Notes under the pieces: model-generated | What the model was told of the DNA's origin: nothing | The model's database searches: none | What the model saw: only the letters and a program-made list of their open reading frames with translations | Part shown: in pieces, positions 60,482 to 64,000 of the stretch | How the letters are laid out: every line of letters begins with the position of its first letter | Numbering within the stretch: position 1 is the first letter of the stretch | Program-made: the position numbers and the translations under genes | Assembly (NCBI RefSeq): GCF_020510525.1 | Contig: NZ_CP075188.1 | Span: forward strand, 434,001-498,000 | Length of the DNA: 64,000 nucleotides | Direction of reading: 5' to 3' | Source of the DNA: Quatrionicoccus australiensis | GTDB taxonomy: Bacteria; Pseudomonadota; Gammaproteobacteria; Burkholderiales; Rhodocyclaceae

Positions 60482-61534
60482 ATGAGTGCAGTCAGCAAGA
60501 AACTTTCCTTCCTCGACCGTTACCTGACGGTGTGGATTTTTGCCGCGATGGCCCTGGGCATCGCGCTGGGCTATTTCGTGCCGGGCACGGAGGCTTTCAT
60601 CAACCGCTTCCAGGTCGGGACGACCAATATCCCGATTGCGCTCGGCCTCATCGTGATGATGTATCCGCCTTTCGCCAAGGTGCGCTACGAGGAATTGCCC
60701 GACGTTTTTGCCGACAAGAAGGTGCTCGGCCTGTCGCTGGTCCAGAACTGGATCATCGGGCCGATCCTGATGTTCGCGCTGGCCGTGATCTTTCTGCCGG
60801 ACCAGCCGGAATACATGGTCGGCCTGATCCTGATCGGCCTCGCCCGATGCATCGCCATGGTCATCGTCTGGAACGACATCGCCAAGGGTTCGACTGAATA
60901 CGCCGCCGGCCTGGTTGCCTTCAATTCGATCTTCCAGGTGCTCTTCTTCAGCATCTATGCCTGGTTTTTCGTCACCGTTTTGCCGCCTTTTTTCGGGTTG
61001 ACCGGCATGGTGGTCGATATCTCGATCGGCCAGATTGCCGAAAGCGTCTTCATCTACCTCGGCATTCCCTGCGTCGCCGGCGTGCTGACCCGCGTCATCA
61101 TGCTGCGCTACGTTTCGAAGGACTGGTACCACACGCATTTCGTGCCGAAGATCGGGCCGCTGACGCTGGTCGCACTGTTGTTCACCATCGTCGTCATGTT
61201 CAGTCTCAAGGGTCAGCTCATTGTCAGCATTCCGCTCGACGTCGTGCGTATCGCCATTCCGCTGCTGATCTATTTTGTCGTCATGTTCCTCTTCTCGTTC
61301 GCGATGAGCCGCAAGCTCGGGGCTAATTACAAGAAGTGCACGACGCTGTCCTTCACTGCCGCCAGCAACAATTTCGAACTGGCGATCGCGGTGGCGATTG
61401 CCGTCTATGGCATCAATTCCGGCGCTGCCTTCGCCGCGGTGATCGGGCCGTTGGTCGAGGTGCCGGTGATGATAGCGCTGGTCAGCCTGGCGCTGTGGTT
61501 CAAGACGCGCTTTTTCGCCGGCGAGGCCGACTGA
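60482..61534 (+). CDS. acr3: Arsenite efflux transporter Acr3
   Basis: The 350-residue protein has ten predicted membrane helices of the bile-acid/arsenite family, with the Acr3 motifs FDVIN-like region replaced by [30 protein letters not shown] (essential Cys in helix 4) and [16 protein letters not shown]. It extrudes arsenite. GGAG lies eight bases upstream of the ATG at 60482. Confidence 0.94.
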   Translation: MSAVSKKLSFLDRYLTVWIFAAMALGIALGYFVPGTEAFINRFQVGTTNIPIALGLIVMMYPPFAKVRYEELPDVFADKKVLGLSLVQNWIIGPILMFALAVIFLPDQPEYMVGLILIGLARCIAMVIVWNDIAKGSTEYAAGLVAFNSIFQVLFFSIYAWFFVTVLPPFFGLTGMVVDISIGQIAESVFIYLGIPCVAGVLTRVIMLRYVSKDWYHTHFVPKIGPLTLVALLFTIVVMFSLKGQLIVSIPLDVVRIAIPLLIYFVVMFLFSFAMSRKLGANYKKCTTLSFTAASNNFELAIAVAIAVYGINSGAAFAAVIGPLVEVPVMIALVSLALWFKTRFFAGEAD

Positions 61535-61539
61535 GCAAA

Positions 61540-62097
61540 ATGGCCGTTCCCTGCCTGTTGACCGCCTGGCAAGCCCATGTCGGCGAATTGCGCGCCTACC
61601 TGCACCGGCACGGCGCGCCGGCCGACGAGGTCGATGATGTCCTGCAGGAAGTCTTCATCAAGGCGCTGCGCCAGGACGCCAAGTTCTGCCGTATCGAGAA
61701 TGCGCGCGCCTGGCTCTTCGAGGTAACGCGCAACGCGCTGCTCGATCGTCTGCGGCGCAGCCGCGAGCATGTCGAACTGCCGGCCGACATTCCGGCGCCG
61801 GGGGCGGAGGCGGCACCCGTCGTCGATGCGCTGAGCCAGTGCCTGCCGCGCGTACTGTCCGAACTGTCGGCGGCCGACCGCCTGGCGATCACCTTGTGCG
61901 ATCTCGAAGGCCAGACGCAGCAGGTGCTGGCCGAGCGCCTCGGCATCTCGCTGCCCGGCGCCAAGTCGCGCCTGCAACGGGCGCGCCGGCGTTTGCGCGC
62001 GCAACTGGTCAGTGCCTGCCAGGTCCGTTTCGATGCCGATGGCGAAGTCTGCTGCTTCGTGCCGCGCCCGCCGCTGGCAGATTCGGGCGAGTCGTAG
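61540..62097 (+). CDS. SigZ-like RNA polymerase sigma factor
   Basis: The 185-residue protein has region 2 (ADEVDDVLQEVFIKALRQ, NARAWLFEVTRNALLDRLR) and region 4 (TLCDLEGQTQQVLAERLGIS, PGAKSRLQRARRRLR). A short Cys-containing tail (VCCFVPRPP) may sense metal or redox state. It starts 5 bases after acr3, so it is induced by arsenic. No anti-sigma gene is adjacent. Confidence 0.87.
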   Translation: MAVPCLLTAWQAHVGELRAYLHRHGAPADEVDDVLQEVFIKALRQDAKFCRIENARAWLFEVTRNALLDRLRRSREHVELPADIPAPGAEAAPVVDALSQCLPRVLSELSAADRLAITLCDLEGQTQQVLAERLGISLPGAKSRLQRARRRLRAQLVSACQVRFDADGEVCCFVPRPPLADSGES

Positions 62098-62200
62098 CGG
62101 TCGACCGGTTCCGGTCGGCATAAATTAAATGCACCTCCCTGCATCCTTTCGCGGCATGCTGCGTCTTCCGTTCATCTGAACAGAATTCCGGATCGCAACC

Positions 62201-63256
62201 ATGGGCTCTGCCGACCTCCCTGAAAACTCCCGTCCGTCCCTGCGCGTCTGGCTGCTCGGCCTGGCCGTGGCGACGCTGCTCTGGTTTGCGGTCTACAGTC
62301 ATCTGACCGAGTTTGCCGATGCCGTGATTGCCGCCCTCGGTCTGGCGCATGGCACGCCGCTCGGCGAAGCGGTGCATTTCTTCTTTTACGACACGCCCAA
62401 GGTCCTGCTCCTGCTGACCGGCATCGTCTTCCTGATGGGCATCATCCAGACCTTCTTCTCGCCCGAGCGCACGCGTGCGCTGCTCTCCGGCAAGCGGGTC
62501 GGCGTCGGCAATGTGCTGGCGGCCTTGCTCGGTATCGTGACGCCCTTCTGCTCCTGCTCTGCGGTGCCGCTCTTCATCGGCTTCCTGTCGGCCGGCGTGC
62601 CGCTCGGCGTGACCTTCTCCTTCCTGATTTCGGCGCCGATGGTCAACGAGGTGGCGCTGGTCCTGCTCTTCGGCATGTTCGGCTGGAAGGTGGCGGCGCT
62701 CTACCTCGGGCTCGGCCTGACGGTGGCGATCATTGCCGGTCTGGTGATCGGTCATCTGAAAATGGAGCGCCATCTCGAGGACTGGGTGCAGGGCATCCTG
62801 GCCGGCTCGGCGCCCGAGTTTGCCGGCGAGCAATTGGGCTGGCGCGAGCGCTTCACGGCCGGCGCTCGCCATGTCCGCGAAATCGTCGGCAAGGTCTGGC
62901 CCTACATCCTGGTCGGTATTGCGCTCGGCGCAGCGATCCATGGTTACGTGCCGGAAGACTTCATGGCCTCGTTCATGGGCAAGGATGCGCCCTGGTGGTC
63001 GCTGCCCGCCGTCGTGGCGCTCGGCGTGCCGATGTATACCAATGCGGCCGGCGTCATTCCGATTGTCGAGGCGCTGATCGGCAAGGGCGCGGCGCTCGGC
63101 ACCGTGCTCGCCTTCATGATGAGCGTCATCGCGCTCTCGTTGCCGGAAATGATCATCCTGCGCAAGGTGCTGCGCCTGCCGCTGATTGCCACCTTCGTCG
63201 GTGTCGTGGCGGCCGGCATCCTGCTCGTCGGCTACGTATTCAATCTCGTACTTTAA
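62201..63256 (+). CDS. Permease of the ArsP/YraQ (DUF318) family
   Basis: The 351-residue protein has eight or more membrane helices and the duplicated family motifs TPFCSCSAVPLFIGFLSAGV and VPMYTNAAGVIPIVEALIGKG. ArsP members export organic arsenicals, and related ones accompany small thioredoxin-like proteins as here. The Cys pair in the first motif is a likely binding site. It begins 103 bp after the sigma factor gene. Confidence 0.87.
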   Translation: MGSADLPENSRPSLRVWLLGLAVATLLWFAVYSHLTEFADAVIAALGLAHGTPLGEAVHFFFYDTPKVLLLLTGIVFLMGIIQTFFSPERTRALLSGKRVGVGNVLAALLGIVTPFCSCSAVPLFIGFLSAGVPLGVTFSFLISAPMVNEVALVLLFGMFGWKVAALYLGLGLTVAIIAGLVIGHLKMERHLEDWVQGILAGSAPEFAGEQLGWRERFTAGARHVREIVGKVWPYILVGIALGAAIHGYVPEDFMASFMGKDAPWWSLPAVVALGVPMYTNAAGVIPIVEALIGKGAALGTVLAFMMSVIALSLPEMIILRKVLRLPLIATFVGVVAAGILLVGYVFNLVL

Positions 63257-63267
63257 GGAGTTGTGCC

Positions 63268-63498
63268 ATGAAAGACATCAAGGTACTCGGCACCGGCTGT
63301 GCCAACTGCAAGAACACGGTTCGCCTGATCGAGGAAGTGGCGGCCGAGAAGGGCGTCAGCATCAGCCTGTCCAAGGTCGAGGATCTGCCCGAAATCATGA
63401 AATACGGCGTGCTGTCCACGCCGGGCGTGGTGGTCGATGGCAAGGTCGTGCATGCCGGCGGTGTGCCCGAGCGCAGCAAGGTGGCCGGCTGGTTGTAA
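63268..63498 (+). CDS. Small thioredoxin-fold protein (TM0996/MTH895 type)
   Basis: The 76-residue protein is a minimal redox domain with CxxC at residues 11-14 (GTGCANCKNT) and the cis-Pro motif LSTPGVVVDGKVVHAGGVP. AAGGAG precedes the ATG, 11 bp after the permease. It probably supplies or removes thiol ligands for the permease substrate. Confidence 0.9.
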   Translation: MKDIKVLGTGCANCKNTVRLIEEVAAEKGVSISLSKVEDLPEIMKYGVLSTPGVVVDGKVVHAGGVPERSKVAGWL

Positions 63499-63516
63499 GC
63501 CTGCTGAATTACTGGT

Positions 63517-64000
63517 TCAGGCAGGTGTGGTCTGGCGCTCCGGCCGGGCATGCTGGCGGAGCATTTTGAGCAATTCTTCGAGGTCGACCGGTTTGGCGAG
63601 ATGGCCGATCATGCCGGCGGCCAGGCACTTGTCGCGCTCTTCGCTGAAGGCGTGTGCCGTTTGCGCGATGATCGGCAAGTCGGGCGCCAGTTCGCGAATC
63701 AGCCGGCTTGCCTCGTAGCCGTCCATTTCCGGCATCTGGATGTCCATCAGGACATAGTCGTAGGCGGCACCGCCATCCCGGGCAATGCGTTCGACCGCTT
63801 CGCGCCCGTTGCTGACCACGACCACCGTCGCACCATCCTCGATCAGGTTGGCTTCCAGTATGGTCTGGTTGATCGGCTCGTCTTCGGCGACCAGGAAGGA
63901 CAATCCAAGCAGCGGTTTGCCGGCGCTTGCGGCTGGCTCGGCGGCTTTTTCCGGCTCGGCTTCCGTCGGCGCGAAAATGTAGGGCAAAAGGATGTCGACC
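63517..64000 (-). CDS. C-terminal receiver of a hybrid histidine kinase (partial)
   Basis: The visible 160 residues start within the protein, as the frame is open to the right edge. They hold a linker (FAPTEAEPEKAAEPAAS) and a receiver with acidic AEDEPIN, site in YVLMDIQMPEMDGYEA and Lys in HLAKPVDLEEL. MDIQMPEMDG is typical of hybrid kinases with barA-like architecture. It converges on the small thioredoxin gene. Confidence 0.85.
   Translation of the reverse strand, partial: VDILLPYIFAPTEAEPEKAAEPAASAGKPLLGLSFLVAEDEPINQTILEANLIEDGATVVVVSNGREAVERIARDGGAAYDYVLMDIQMPEMDGYEASRLIRELAPDLPIIAQTAHAFSEERDKCLAAGMIGHLAKPVDLEELLKMLRQHARPERQTTPA

Overview
The window (about 62 percent GC by eye) reads as the chromosome of a betaproteobacterium, most likely a Rhodocyclales member of the Dechloromonas/Azonexus kind. 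That placement is an inference from protein style, the glnA and glnLG arrangement and the density of c-di-GMP genes; no rRNA is present to confirm it. One tRNA (Arg, anticodon CCG) and one complete insertion sequence are present. No CRISPR array, prophage or plasmid origin was seen.

Layout. 1-7.5 kb: end of an endonuclease/phosphatase gene, nadA, a secreted TPR-CHAT protein with two small partners, a rhodanese and a cation diffusion facilitator. 7.5-18.2 kb: nitrogen control. glnA has a sigma-54 promoter and two NtrC-like sites, and glnL-glnG (NtrB-NtrC) lie further on. Between them sit a DUF4124 protein, an IS1182-like element that landed inside a terminator, and an RND efflux pair whose promoter carries a TetR-style palindrome. 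18.2-32.2 kb: birA, coaX, a degenerate HD-GYP protein, an EAL phosphodiesterase, a DUF350/SPFH/DUF4178 membrane set with a 48-residue peptide gene, an NMT1-PAS-GGDEF cyclase, a glycine-rich protein, a semialdehyde dehydrogenase, an NlpC/P60 lipoprotein, an HDOD protein and tRNA-Arg.

32.3-45.3 kb is the most unusual part. A TolC protein with an extra NTF2-like domain follows a LapA-like adhesin whose retention module (with a PAAG LapG-type site) is joined out of frame to its repeats. Next come a REC-PAS-PAS-GGDEF cyclase and a complete second type I exporter (TolC, ABC transporter with an intact C39 peptidase, HlyD adaptor). Just upstream of the adaptor are two small paralogous genes for double-glycine-leader peptides rich in Gly, Leu and Val. 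No immunity gene is recognisable. The cassette could make a two-peptide bacteriocin or a secreted biofilm peptide pair, and it is the best candidate here for an undescribed system.

45.3-59.4 kb: a complete Tad/Flp pilus locus led by a PAS histidine kinase and a receiver: flp, tadV, tadE, cpaB, cpaC (secretin), tadZ, tadA, tadB, tadC, tadD, an excisionase-HTH/receiver regulator, a DUF3613 protein and tadG. Seven G7-G8 tracts lie inside its coding sequences. 59.5-63.5 kb: an arsenic operon (arsR, arsC, acr3, a sigma factor, a permease, a small thioredoxin-like protein). The window ends in the receiver of a hybrid kinase.

The genes between 19.8 and 59.4 kb fit one theme: surface attachment under c-di-GMP control, combining synthesis and degradation enzymes, a LapG-cleavable adhesin, secreted peptides and Flp pili.
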